A stretch of 64,000 nt of DNA from contig SVLT01000009.1 in the NCBI GenBank assembly GCA_015067845.1, positions 26,510 through 90,509 of the forward strand, given 5' to 3'. The stretch comes from Oscillospiraceae bacterium. Its GTDB lineage: Bacteria > Bacillota > Clostridia > Oscillospirales > Oscillospiraceae. The notes under the pieces were generated by a model, which did no database searches, had not been told where the DNA came from, and saw nothing but the letters and a program-made list of their open reading frames with translations. Shown here piece by piece: positions 45,014 through 53,510 of this stretch (the first letter of the stretch is position 1; each line of letters opens with the position of its first letter). Both the position numbers and the translations under genes were made by a program.

Positions 45014-46345
45014 TTAAGCGTTCTTTTTGGTGTAGTCCTTGTCGTAGGAAGAGCCATACCACTGACCTTCCTGGCGTTTTTCGTCGCCGGGGAGCAGATC
45101 CTGATAGTTTTCTACCACTTTTTTGTATGCGCAGATGTAAAGGTCGATCCATTCCTTGTCCAGATGCTTAAACCACGGAACAGAAACGCAGTACAAATCC
45201 TCTGCAGAATCGAGGGTGGCGTCTGCTGCATCAACATCGGTTCTGGGAGCTGTGGAGTGCAGGGGGTCAAAGGCTGTAAAGTATTTATGCTTATGCAAAT
45301 TGAAGTTTGCGCCGGAGCTGCAATTTGCCGCACCGTTAAATTCGGCCTGTACTGCCGCGGCAAAGCGGGCAGCAGAAAGACCTTCCAGCTCTTGCGGTTT
45401 GTACATCAGCTTGGGGACATAGAAACCGCCCATGCTGGAACCATCGGAGCCGTCCACGCGACGGGGTTTAATGCCGGGAAGTCCTTCCACACCGTCAAAA
45501 AAGTAGTTCATCGCGCGGTTGACCTCTGCACAACGCTCATCGAAATACTTCAGCTGTACCCGGGCCAATGCTGCGCAAAGCTGATTGACGCGACCCTTCA
45601 CGGCACCAAGGGGCATGTGGAAGTAATCTCTCAGCTCTTCAGATTCATGGATCAGGTTGTCATTGTTGCGTTCATAGTGACCGTAGGCCATGGCTCTTTC
45701 GTAAAGCCTGGTGTCATCGGTAACCAAAATGCCCAACTCGCCGGCGGCAAACAGCTTCTGGCTCATCATGGACATTGCGGCAATATGACCGAAGTTACCG
45801 CACTTTTTGCCCTTGTACAAGGAGCCGTGTGCATGAGAAACATCTTCGATCACATACAGGTTATGGCGGTTGGCGATGTCCATGATCGCATCCATATCGC
45901 AGGGATAGGCCATGTAATGCACGACCATGATGGCCTTGGTGCGAGGTGTGATACGCCGCTCCAAATCAACAGGATCCATAACCATTTCGTCGTCGATGTT
46001 ACAGAAGACTGCTTTTGCACCAAAGTAGGCGGCTTGCGCAATACTTGCCCAATAGGTTTTGGTGGGGCAGATGATCTCGTCGCCTTCGCTGAGGCCGACG
46101 GCGAACATGGCTGCGGCTAGGGACATGGTGCCGTTTGTAAAGGCAACAGCATGCTTGCGGCCCTGCCACTTGGCAAATTCCTTTTCGAATTCCGTTGTGA
46201 TCTCAGTGCCGGAGAAACGGTTGTTTACAGTAACATATGTTACGGCATCCAGATCTTCCTGGGTAATGATGGGCCACTTGAACAGCTCCTGGGGCGTTTT
46301 CTCAGTAAATACGGGCTCGCCGCCCAGTAATGCTAATTTACTCAC
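45014..46345 (-). CDS. DegT/DnrJ/EryC1/StrS-family aminotransferase, copy 2
   Basis: A protein of 443 residues. It starts with GTG at 46345 behind CGGAGGT, where copy 1 has ATG at the same place. The PLP lysine lies in MSMMSQKLFAAGELG; AFTNGTMSLAAAMFAVGLSEGDEI and VIEDVSHAHGS match copy 1. Sequence differences are concentrated in surface loops and in the region around residues 295-385, which may shift substrate choice. It follows an amidohydrolase gene by 14 bases, so that pair forms an operon. Confidence 0.9.
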   Translation of the reverse strand: MSKLALLGGEPVFTEKTPQELFKWPIITQEDLDAVTYVTVNNRFSGTEITTEFEKEFAKWQGRKHAVAFTNGTMSLAAAMFAVGLSEGDEIICPTKTYWASIAQAAYFGAKAVFCNIDDEMVMDPVDLERRITPRTKAIMVVHYMAYPCDMDAIMDIANRHNLYVIEDVSHAHGSLYKGKKCGNFGHIAAMSMMSQKLFAAGELGILVTDDTRLYERAMAYGHYERNNDNLIHESEELRDYFHMPLGAVKGRVNQLCAALARVQLKYFDERCAEVNRAMNYFFDGVEGLPGIKPRRVDGSDGSSMGGFYVPKLMYKPQELEGLSAARFAAAVQAEFNGAANCSSGANFNLHKHKYFTAFDPLHSTAPRTDVDAADATLDSAEDLYCVSVPWFKHLDKEWIDLYICAYKKVVENYQDLLPGDEKRQEGQWYGSSYDKDYTKKNA

Positions 46346-46359
46346 AATGTTTACCTCCG

Positions 46360-47268
46360 TTATTTGTCTTCAAGCTTCAACAGCTTGATGGCGTTTCCAC
46401 GCACGATTTTGTAATAGTTTTCTTCACTGATCATGCCGTCTTCGCACAGCTTGGTGAGGAATGCGTCGAACTCAAATGCAAAGTTGCAATTGCTGGTCAG
46501 GCAGATATCGCAGCCGTACAAAATGCGATCAGAGAATTCTGTAATAAACTTTGCGGCATACTCGGGATCCCGCATCAGTGCTCTGGATCCGCTGCCTGCA
46601 GACAGGTCGCAGTAAAGATTCTTGCATTCCCGCATCAGCTGAGCAAGTCTACCCTCTGTAACCTTACCGGTGGGATAACCGCCACGGGTTTCAGCGGTCA
46701 CATCCGCGCTGATCTCGGCCCAGAAGGGCTGAGAGTGGCCCAGGATCTTCAGATTGGGATGCTTCTTCAGCATTTTTTCCAGTCTGGGCAGACCCAGCTC
46801 ATCCACGATTCCGTAGCAGCCACCGAATCTGGTCGCGATGTGAATGGTCACCGGCATATCGCAGGCGGCGCAGTGGGCAAAAAAGTTGTCCAGAAGGGGA
46901 TCGTCAGCATAAAGCTGTGCAGTCAGCTCGCCAACACCTCTTGCACCCTTGGATTTGTAGTATTCCAGTAGGGGAGTGAAGTCTGCGTCGGGGCGGTTGA
47001 AGCAGGCCCGGGGGTCTACATTACAGAACCACACAAAACGGTCCGGGAATCTGCCAACCGTATAGGCGCACTCGGCGGAGGAGATGGGAGTCGGATGATA
47101 TTCCGGGGAAATGAGGGGCAGCAGTACGCCCTTCTCAATGTTGAGCTTATCATACAGGTCTACCAGCTCATGTGCATGGATCAGAGAAGAACCTCTGTCA
47201 TAAACAGGGGCGAGATCCTCAAAAGGCATTGCGTGGGCATGAATATCGATTTTTTTGATAGTGTTCAT
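46360..47268 (-). CDS. Amidohydrolase-superfamily (Amidohydro_2) protein
   Basis: A protein of 302 residues. The start at 47268 has AAAGGAG. The TIM-barrel metal site begins D-I-H-A-H-A (H-x-H near residue 8), with later ligands in PVTIHIATRFGG, LKILGHSQPFWAEI and LYGCDICLT (final Asp). Members of this branch include decarboxylases and lactonases. It is the first gene of an operon with DegT copy 2, suggesting work on a cyclic amino-sugar or cyclitol compound, though this is inference. Confidence 0.85.
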   Translation of the reverse strand: MNTIKKIDIHAHAMPFEDLAPVYDRGSSLIHAHELVDLYDKLNIEKGVLLPLISPEYHPTPISSAECAYTVGRFPDRFVWFCNVDPRACFNRPDADFTPLLEYYKSKGARGVGELTAQLYADDPLLDNFFAHCAACDMPVTIHIATRFGGCYGIVDELGLPRLEKMLKKHPNLKILGHSQPFWAEISADVTAETRGGYPTGKVTEGRLAQLMRECKNLYCDLSAGSGSRALMRDPEYAAKFITEFSDRILYGCDICLTSNCNFAFEFDAFLTKLCEDGMISEENYYKIVRGNAIKLLKLEDK

Positions 47269-47292
47269 AATGACCACTCCTTTCTGATTGTA

Positions 47293-47321
47293 ATGATACC
47301 ATGGCAGACCGGGGGAAGCAA
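47293..47321 (-). promoter_or_regulatory. Promoter of the amidohydrolase-DegT operon
   Basis: Minus strand: TTGCTT (47316-47321), 17-base spacer, TATCAT (47293-47298). Confidence 0.5.
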
Positions 47322-47384
47322 GGACAAAACTGCCATATTCTTGGACTATTTTGCGGTTTTGTCTTTCAAAAACAAAAAATACAA

Positions 47385-47413
47385 GGGAAAGCAAGAGCGT
47401 CTCTTGCCTTCCC
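47385..47413 (-). terminator. Terminator of the double-GNAT gene
   Basis: Minus strand: GGGAAGGCAAGAG-ACG-CTCTTGCTTTCCC (one G-T pair) followed by TTGTATTTTTTG. Confidence 0.85.
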
Positions 47414-47424
47414 CCGTAAACAGA

Positions 47425-48399
47425 TCACAGTTCCTTGTAGTAGACCGCGGTGGGCAGGTTCAGCTGGAAGCCAACTTTGCCATAGGCCTTTCTTGCGCCG
47501 GCGTGGCCGTCATCCAGGCCGGTGTGGACTCTGGCGTAGCGATGACCTGCGGCGATCATACCGTTAATCAGTGTGCCGTACAGCAGCTTGGCAATGCCTC
47601 TGCCACGATAGGCCGGATCCACCGCGTTGCGGGAGACCACGCCCATTTTTTCCTCCAAGCGATATGCGGCAAAGCCGGCCACCTTGCCGTCCACGATTGC
47701 CACATAGCCGTGGCCCTGCATCTGACCGTTACGCACATCCTGCACCAACCGTTCACGCCAACCAGTGTTCAGCGCGTCGTGCATTTCCCGGCCCTGATGC
47801 TGAATGTACACATTGTGAATGATCTCCCAGGCGGTCAGTGCGATCCGGGCGCAGTCGTCCAGATGTTTTTCCTCGCAGGGGATCACCTGCACCGTGTCAC
47901 TGGAAGTGGCATAGGGCTCCATATCTGTATCCAGCTTTTGATAATACATGATGCTGGGCAAATTCCGGTCAAAGCCCAGTTTACTGTACAGATGCCGTGC
48001 ACCTGCCTGACTGTCGTCCAGACCTACCTTCACATTGGCGTACTTACAGCCTGCGCTGCGCATTGCGTCCAACGCCGCTCCGCAGAGCATTGTGCTGATG
48101 CCCTGACCCCAGAGCGCCGGATCCACAGCGTTGTCCCGGATCTGGCCGCAAATACCGGCCGCCCGATAAATGACATAGCCTGCTACCCGGCCGTCAGCCA
48201 GCGCCACGAAAGCGCCCTCCGCCCAGTCAGCACGGATGCTTGCCGCTTTCTCCTCGCGCCAATCACCCATCAATGCGCTGTGCATCTCGTCACCGATACA
48301 CACGGCGTAGGACTGATGCACGGATTCGTATGCACGGATACCCACCCGGACGCAGTCGTCTATGTATTTTTCCTCAGCAGTAACGATTTTGATGTCCAT
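47425..48399 (-). CDS. Tandem-GNAT acetyltransferase (internal duplication)
   Basis: A protein of 324 residues made of two homologous GNAT domains, about 1-155 and 165-324. The halves share the order E-K-x-(I/L)-D-D-C, D-G-(R/K)-V-A-G, NAVDPA-x-x-G-(Q/R)-G-I, and V-x-x-G-L-D-D-(S/G)-x-A-G-A-R-x-x-Y-x-K-(L/V)-G-F. Both keep the acetyl-CoA loop (WGQGISTML and RGRGIAKLL). AAAGGAG precedes the start. It stands as a single gene with its own terminator. Tandem GNATs such as mycothiol synthase use one active half; here both look intact. Substrate unknown. Confidence 0.88.
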   Translation of the reverse strand: MDIKIVTAEEKYIDDCVRVGIRAYESVHQSYAVCIGDEMHSALMGDWREEKAASIRADWAEGAFVALADGRVAGYVIYRAAGICGQIRDNAVDPALWGQGISTMLCGAALDAMRSAGCKYANVKVGLDDSQAGARHLYSKLGFDRNLPSIMYYQKLDTDMEPYATSSDTVQVIPCEEKHLDDCARIALTAWEIIHNVYIQHQGREMHDALNTGWRERLVQDVRNGQMQGHGYVAIVDGKVAGFAAYRLEEKMGVVSRNAVDPAYRGRGIAKLLYGTLINGMIAAGHRYARVHTGLDDGHAGARKAYGKVGFQLNLPTAVYYKEL

Positions 48400-48507
48400 G
48401 ATCCAGTCTCCTTTGCGGATTGGTTTTTGACATTATACCACGGATCGGCCGGATGCGCAATGAAAATCCAGTTTTGTCGAATTAAATACAAATCGCAGCA
48501 ATTATGT

Positions 48508-48541
48508 AAAAACGGAGGCTTCCGGGTGGAAGCCTCCGTTT
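48508..48541 (-). terminator. Terminator of the larA-php-gnd-kinase operon
   Basis: AAACGGAGGCTTCC-GGGT-GGAAGCCTCCGTTT, followed on the minus strand by TTTACAT. Confidence 0.88.
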
Positions 48542-48547
48542 GGGATA

Positions 48548-49621
48548 TTATCTCTTAACTCTTGCGTTGCCGCCCCAGACGCTCCAAACCACGTCCTCGT
48601 CAGCAGGCTGTGCATAGTCAGTCAGGAAGGTGGTCGCCAGTGCGCCGGATGCCCAGCCAAACTGGATCCACTTCTCGGATTCCCAACCTCTCAGGATGCC
48701 GTAGAGCATACCGCCCACAAAACCGTCGCCGCCGCCGATACGGTCCAGAACTGTGATCCGACGGGGTTCGACCACATGCCATTCCTCGCCGGCCAGCATG
48801 ATGGCGCCCCACAGGTGGGAGTTGACGTTTTCAACCTGACGCAGGGTGGTTGCGAAGACGGATGCGTTGGGGAACTGCGCCTTCACACGCTTGATCATCT
48901 CCTTGAAGGAGTCGATCTTGGCAGCGATGTCCTTGCCGCCGGCCTCGGGGCCCTGAACGCCCAGACACAGCTGGAAGTCTTCCTCGTTACCGATGAGAAT
49001 GTCGGCAACGGATGCGATCTCGGTGAAGATGTCATGCAGCTCCTGCTCACGGCCCTTCCAGAAGGAAGCGCGGTAGTTCAGGTCAAAGGAGATCAGAGTG
49101 CCGTACTTCTTGGCGGCACGGGCCAGCTCCAGACAGAACACGCTGGTGTCGTGGGACAGCGCGCCGATCAGACCGGACAGATGCAGGATGCCAACGCCCT
49201 CCTGGCCGAAGATGCGGTCCAGGTCGAAGTCCTTGATGTTCAGCGTACGGCCGACTTCGCCGGCACGGTCATTGCAGACACGGGGGCCACGGGAGCCGTA
49301 GCCGGAGTCAGCGATGTTGAATTGGTGGCGGTAGCCCCAGGGATCGCCCTGCTCCACTTCCTTGCCCTCGTAGTCCATGCCACGGGAGCGCAGGTCGCGC
49401 TTGATGAAATCAGCGATGGGGCTGTCCTTGACGAAGGTGGTCAGCACCTTGGTGGGCAGGCCCAGATAAGCAGAGATGGAAGCGACATTGGTCTCAGCGG
49501 AGGTTGCCTGCAACATGAACATGTTGGAGGACGCAACGGGCTGACCGTTGGGAGGGGTGATACGAACGCCCATGGAGGTGGGGACGACCAGTGCGTACTT
49601 GCAGTTTTCACGAAGTTTCAT
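48548..49621 (-). CDS. PfkB-family sugar kinase, 2-keto-3-deoxygluconate kinase-like
   Basis: A protein of 357 residues. The ribokinase fold is shown by the early GLPTKVLTTFVKDSPIADFI, mid-protein ISFDLNYRASFWKG and ILIGNEEDF (the D-x-N-x-R and N-E-x-E blocks of KDG kinases), and the anion-hole signature DRIGGGDGFVGG with its catalytic Asp. It phosphorylates a keto-sugar acid or related sugar with ATP. As last gene of an operon with a LarA homologue, PHP hydrolase and Gnd, it points to sugar-acid catabolism. The exact substrate is not determined. Confidence 0.88.
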   Translation of the reverse strand: MKLRENCKYALVVPTSMGVRITPPNGQPVASSNMFMLQATSAETNVASISAYLGLPTKVLTTFVKDSPIADFIKRDLRSRGMDYEGKEVEQGDPWGYRHQFNIADSGYGSRGPRVCNDRAGEVGRTLNIKDFDLDRIFGQEGVGILHLSGLIGALSHDTSVFCLELARAAKKYGTLISFDLNYRASFWKGREQELHDIFTEIASVADILIGNEEDFQLCLGVQGPEAGGKDIAAKIDSFKEMIKRVKAQFPNASVFATTLRQVENVNSHLWGAIMLAGEEWHVVEPRRITVLDRIGGGDGFVGGMLYGILRGWESEKWIQFGWASGALATTFLTDYAQPADEDVVWSVWGGNARVKR

Positions 49622-49643
49622 AGCAATTACCTCACTTTCTTAA

Positions 49644-51107
49644 TTACACCACGTATTGGGTGGCTGCGGTGTCACCGCCGTGACCGGTCCAGTTGGTGTG
49701 GAAGAACTGACCGCGCTCCGCGTCGATACGCTCGTAGGTGTGAGCGCCGAAGTAGTCACGCTGTGCCTGCAGCAGGTTTGCGGGCAGGCGGTCGCAACGG
49801 TAGCCGTCATAGTAAGCCAGAGCAGAGGAGAATGCGGGAGTGGGCATACCACTCATTGCGCCCTGGGCAACGACCTTACGCCAGCCGGGCAGCAGATCGG
49901 CGATCTTCTTGGTGAAGTAGGGATCCAGCAGCAGGTTGGTCAGCTCGGGATTTGCGTCGAATGCGTCCTTGATCTTGCCAAGGAAGACAGAACGGATGAT
50001 ACAGCCGCCGCGCCACATCAGAGCGATGCCGCCGTAGTTCAGGTTCCAGCCGTAGGTCTTGGCAGCGGCCTTCATCAGGGTGTAGCCCTGTGCATAGGAG
50101 ACGATCTTGGAAGCCAGCAGCGCGCAGCGGATGTTCTCGATCCACTCGGCCTTCTCTGCGGCAGTCAGCTGAGGAACAGCCTCGGCTGCGCCGGGCAGGA
50201 CCTTGGAAGCGCTGACACGCTCAGCCTTCATGGCGGACAGGCAGCGGGCAAACACAGCCTCGCCGATCAGAGTCAGGGGCACGCCCTCGTCCAGAGCAGC
50301 AATGCCGGTCCACTTGCCGGTGCCCTTCTGGCCGGCGGTGTCCAGGATCTTTTCCACGATGGGCTCGCCATCGGTGTCCTTGTAAGCCAGAATGTCACGG
50401 GTGATCTCGATGAGGTAGCTGTCCAGGTCGCCCTTCATCCAGTCGGCAAAGACCTCGTGCATCTCGTCGTCAGACATGCCCAGCATGTTCTTCATCAGGT
50501 GGTATGCTTCGCAGATCAGCTGCATATCGCCGTACTCAATGCCGTTGTGGACCATCTTGACGAAGTGGCCTGCGCCGTTTTCGCCAACCCAGTCACAGCA
50601 GGGAGAGCCGTCCTCGACCTTGGCGCAGATGGCCTGCAGAACATCCTTCACATAGGGCCATGCGGCAGGAGAGCCGCCGGGCATCAGAGAGGGGCCGTTC
50701 AGCGCGCCTTCTTCACCGCCGGAAACGCCGGTGCCGATGTACAGCTTGCCGGCCGCCTCAACATAAGCGGTGCGGCGGACAGTGTCGGGGAAGTGGGAGT
50801 TGCCGCCGTCGATGATAATGTCGCCATCATCCAGCAGGGGCAGCAGAGCATCAATGGTGGCATCCACAGCGGAGCCGGCCTTGATCATCATCATGATCTT
50901 ACGGGGCTTTTCGATGGAAGCAACCAGCTCTTCCATGGAGTAAGCGCCGATGATGTTCTTGCCTGCACCGCGGCCTTCCACGAAGTTCTTAACCTTCTCG
51001 GTGGTGCGGTTGTATACTGCAACTGTGAAGCCCTTGGACTCCATGTTCAGTACCAGGTTCTCGCCCATAACGGCAAGACCGATCAAACCAATGTCAGCTT
51101 TTTTCAT
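49644..51107 (-). CDS. gnd: 6-Phosphogluconate dehydrogenase, decarboxylating
   Basis: A protein of 487 residues, full length for the long NADP type. It oxidises 6-phosphogluconate to ribulose 5-phosphate and CO2. The coenzyme loop is IGLIGLAVMGENL (GxAxxG) with N-R-T after strand 2, which favours NADP+. Substrate motifs are GVSGGEEGALNGPSLMPGG, HFVKMVHNGIEYGDMQ and GTGKWTGIAALDEGVP. AAGGAG precedes the start. Its product would feed the RpiB/LacAB-type isomerase encoded on the other side of the regulator. Confidence 0.96.
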   Translation of the reverse strand: MKKADIGLIGLAVMGENLVLNMESKGFTVAVYNRTTEKVKNFVEGRGAGKNIIGAYSMEELVASIEKPRKIMMMIKAGSAVDATIDALLPLLDDGDIIIDGGNSHFPDTVRRTAYVEAAGKLYIGTGVSGGEEGALNGPSLMPGGSPAAWPYVKDVLQAICAKVEDGSPCCDWVGENGAGHFVKMVHNGIEYGDMQLICEAYHLMKNMLGMSDDEMHEVFADWMKGDLDSYLIEITRDILAYKDTDGEPIVEKILDTAGQKGTGKWTGIAALDEGVPLTLIGEAVFARCLSAMKAERVSASKVLPGAAEAVPQLTAAEKAEWIENIRCALLASKIVSYAQGYTLMKAAAKTYGWNLNYGGIALMWRGGCIIRSVFLGKIKDAFDANPELTNLLLDPYFTKKIADLLPGWRKVVAQGAMSGMPTPAFSSALAYYDGYRCDRLPANLLQAQRDYFGAHTYERIDAERGQFFHTNWTGHGGDTAATQYVV

Positions 51108-51145
51108 GTGTCATTCTCCTTATTATTTTAATTGGGGGTTCCAAA

Positions 51146-52000
51146 TTATCCGTAAATTTTGCAGTGACGTTCCCGAAGGCCGTCCAGTACGCTGTAAGGG
51201 ATATCCAAATTGCCTTTTCCCTTGCCGATGGTGATGTGAGGCTTGTTGGCTCCGTGATAATCGGTGCCGCCGGAGATCACCAGACCCAGCTCCTTTGCCA
51301 TGGCGCGGTAGCGCTGCTCCATGTCGGGGGTGTAGTCGGTGTAATAGCCCTCAATGCCGTCCAAGCCGTAGGGGATCAGGGATTTCAGATACTCTCTCAG
51401 TTCGTCATCTGGCTTTTTGATCAGATGCAGATGGGCCGCAACGGCGATGCCGCCGGCTTCGTGGATCAGGGAGACTGCCTCCGGGCCGGTCAGTGCCTGA
51501 CGGTTGGAGTAGGCGTAGCAGCCAACGGACAGATACTGGGAAAAAGCTTCCTTCACAGAGGGGGCATAGCCCTTTCTCACCATGATCTGTGCAAAATGCG
51601 CCCGGCACAGGACGGGATTTCCGTGGGCCTCGGCCCGGAGCTCGTCCATGGTGATGTCAAAGCCCTGTTCGTTGAGCTTGCGGCAGGTCTCTTCCTGACG
51701 CTCATCCCGAACCTGTAAGGCATACTGCATTGTATCCTGCAGTTTTTTGTTGTGGATGTCCACAAAATAACCCAGAATGTGCAGCTCCGTATCCGACTGG
51801 GCGGACAGCTCCACCGCCGGGATCACCTCAATGCCCAGGGCGTTGCCGGTGTCCATGGCTTCCTGTACGCCGACGATGCTGTCGTGGTCGGACAGGGCGA
51901 TGGCGGCCAAACCTGCTTCCTTTGCGGTGCGAACCACATCCGCAGGTGTCTGGGCGCCGTCGCTGCACAGAGAATGGGTGTGTAGATCGATCGTCTTCAC
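51146..52000 (-). CDS. PHP-domain phosphoesterase
   Basis: A protein of 284 residues. I chose the GTG at 52000 because AAGGAG sits six bases upstream; a GTG at 52021 in the same frame lies before that site. The PHP metal motif is intact: DLHTHSLCSDGAQTP (H-x-H), IALSDHDSIVG (D-H-D), later VAAHLHLIKKP and final ISGGTDYHG. The branch is that of YciV/RNase AM and related nucleotide or oligoribonucleotide 5'-phosphatases. The start overlaps closely with the larA-like stop. Its role in a sugar operon is unclear. Confidence 0.87.
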   Translation of the reverse strand: MKTIDLHTHSLCSDGAQTPADVVRTAKEAGLAAIALSDHDSIVGVQEAMDTGNALGIEVIPAVELSAQSDTELHILGYFVDIHNKKLQDTMQYALQVRDERQEETCRKLNEQGFDITMDELRAEAHGNPVLCRAHFAQIMVRKGYAPSVKEAFSQYLSVGCYAYSNRQALTGPEAVSLIHEAGGIAVAAHLHLIKKPDDELREYLKSLIPYGLDGIEGYYTDYTPDMEQRYRAMAKELGLVISGGTDYHGANKPHITIGKGKGNLDIPYSVLDGLRERHCKIYG

Positions 52001-52010
52001 AGCCTGCTCC

Positions 52011-53258
52011 TTATTCGTCACAGACCCACAGACCCAGTGCAGGGTTGGAGATATAGAAGATCTCCTCGCCGTCCACGGTGTTGAAGCCGTCTACCAGCTT
52101 GGCAGGGTCGTACTTGGCTACTGCCTCTTCGTAAGGCATATAGTTGAAGGCCGCGCCCCGGACTTCTTCTTCCGTCAGCTTGCCGGCACAGTAGGTGATC
52201 TTGAAGCGACCGTCGGAAGAGCCGTGGATCAGGTGGGCGGCAACGGAGAGATTCTCGCGCAGGTCTTCATTTTCTTCCACCAGCTTCAGGACATTTTCTC
52301 TGCCCACATAGCCGTACTTGCGGATGAGACGGTCATTCTGCTCGTCCTCACCGAAGTGGGCAACCGCCGGAGCAAGCACGATCAGCTCGCCGCCGTCTGC
52401 GATCGCCATACGGGTGCGATAGATGGACTTGTTGCCCAGCCAGGTGCTCTTGAACTCGCGGGGATCCAGGTAAACGACCACCTTGTCAAGGCGCTTTTTC
52501 ATGTGGGTCAGGTTGATTTCCTGGCTCTTCTTGACAGCGGCCTCGAACTGCTTGCGCTCGGTGCCGATGTACAGACCGTGGATGGTCACCTCGTCGCCCT
52601 TGTTGGTGGTAGTGGTCAGGACATACACCAGGGGAACATTGGAAAGGAAGTGCTCCTGGGCGTAGTCAAAGACACGGCGCACGGGGGAGAAATCCTTACC
52701 CATGATACGCTCCATGCCGTAGAAGGCACCCAGCATATGGGAGGAGTTGATCATGGAAGAACCGCCGCAGCCGACAAAGATGTTCTTGCCGTAGTTGGCC
52801 ATACCCACGACCTCGTGGGGCACGACCTGACCGACGGAAAGGATCAGATCGTAGCTGGGATCCATCAGCCGCTTGTTCACTTCCACATCGATGCTGTTGT
52901 TCACAAGGCCCTCGGACACTTCGGAAACGAAGGACGCGGGGACTTCGCCGATCTTCACCACATCGTTGCGCCAGTTGTGAACGATCATCCGGTCAAAGGG
53001 CACACCCTCACCGAAAAATGCCACCCACTCTTCCTTGGTCATAGGAACATGGGTACCCAGAGCAGGCATAATGTCCACCTGACAGGTGTCTTTCAGGAGC
53101 TCATAATAAATTGCGGTGATTTTGCCGGCGCCGGAGTACATTCTCGTATAATCCGGGGGGAGAATCAGCACTTTTTTGAGATCGCGACCCTCCAGAGATT
53201 TTTTCAGCGCTTCCGCCAATACCTCAGCGGGAATACCGTTTTCGTATTCGTAAATCAT
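52011..53258 (-). CDS. LarA-family (lactate racemase-like, DUF2088) enzyme
   Basis: A protein of 415 residues, LarA length. Visible active-site equivalents are D36/R39 in LPPDYTR, H70 in ALGTHVPMT, H148 in VVPHEVVG, and K158 in NYGKNIFVGCGGS, the lysine that carries the nickel-pincer nucleotide cofactor in LarA. Members racemise or epimerise 2-hydroxy acids, including sugar acids. No larB/C/E cofactor genes are near. The gene heads an operon with PHP, gnd and a KDG-type kinase, so a hexonate or similar sugar acid is more plausible than lactate (inference). Confidence 0.88.
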   Translation of the reverse strand: MIYEYENGIPAEVLAEALKKSLEGRDLKKVLILPPDYTRMYSGAGKITAIYYELLKDTCQVDIMPALGTHVPMTKEEWVAFFGEGVPFDRMIVHNWRNDVVKIGEVPASFVSEVSEGLVNNSIDVEVNKRLMDPSYDLILSVGQVVPHEVVGMANYGKNIFVGCGGSSMINSSHMLGAFYGMERIMGKDFSPVRRVFDYAQEHFLSNVPLVYVLTTTTNKGDEVTIHGLYIGTERKQFEAAVKKSQEINLTHMKKRLDKVVVYLDPREFKSTWLGNKSIYRTRMAIADGGELIVLAPAVAHFGEDEQNDRLIRKYGYVGRENVLKLVEENEDLRENLSVAAHLIHGSSDGRFKITYCAGKLTEEEVRGAAFNYMPYEEAVAKYDPAKLVDGFNTVDGEEIFYISNPALGLWVCDE

Positions 53259-53308
53259 TTACACGCCTCTTTCCGGCTCTTGATACAGAGCCTAGTTATT
53301 GCATTTTC

Positions 53309-53337
53309 AGTATAACACAAACCATTTCTGAATGCAA
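53309..53337 (-). promoter_or_regulatory. Promoter and TTGCAT repeats of the larA-like operon
   Basis: Minus strand: TTGCAT (53332-53337), 17-base spacer, TATACT (53309-53314). A second TTGCATT lies on the plus strand at 53299-53305, giving an inverted pair TTGCATTTTCAG/CTGAATGCAA across the promoter. Confidence 0.65.
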
Positions 53338-53449
53338 GTAGCATAATCTCCTTTTCTTGGCAAGAAAGACCCATTACAACCGGAATGTTTTTATCATAGA
53401 TGGGGGCTCATTGCGCAAAAACGGACGCTTTTTTCGCCAAATAACAATC

Positions 53450-53486
53450 TTGCGAAAAACCGGATTTGTGGTAAACTAAATATAAT
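53450..53486 (+). promoter_or_regulatory. Weak candidate promoter of the second AraC gene
   Basis: TTGCGA (53450-53455), then TAAACT (53472-53477) after 16 bases or TATAAT (53481-53486) after 25; only the former spacing is usual. Confidence 0.35.
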
Positions 53487-53510
53487 CCATTAAGAAAAGG
53501 GGTGTCAAAA

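Noticed and set aside
52001..52021. GTG at 52021 as start of the PHP gene
   Set aside because: It would include the AAGGAG site in the coding region; GTG at 52000 has ideal spacing and begins right at the conserved strand.
51777..53315. Plus-strand open frame of 512 codons
   Set aside because: Antisense to the larA-like gene and PHP gene; no start signal, composition of a shadow frame.
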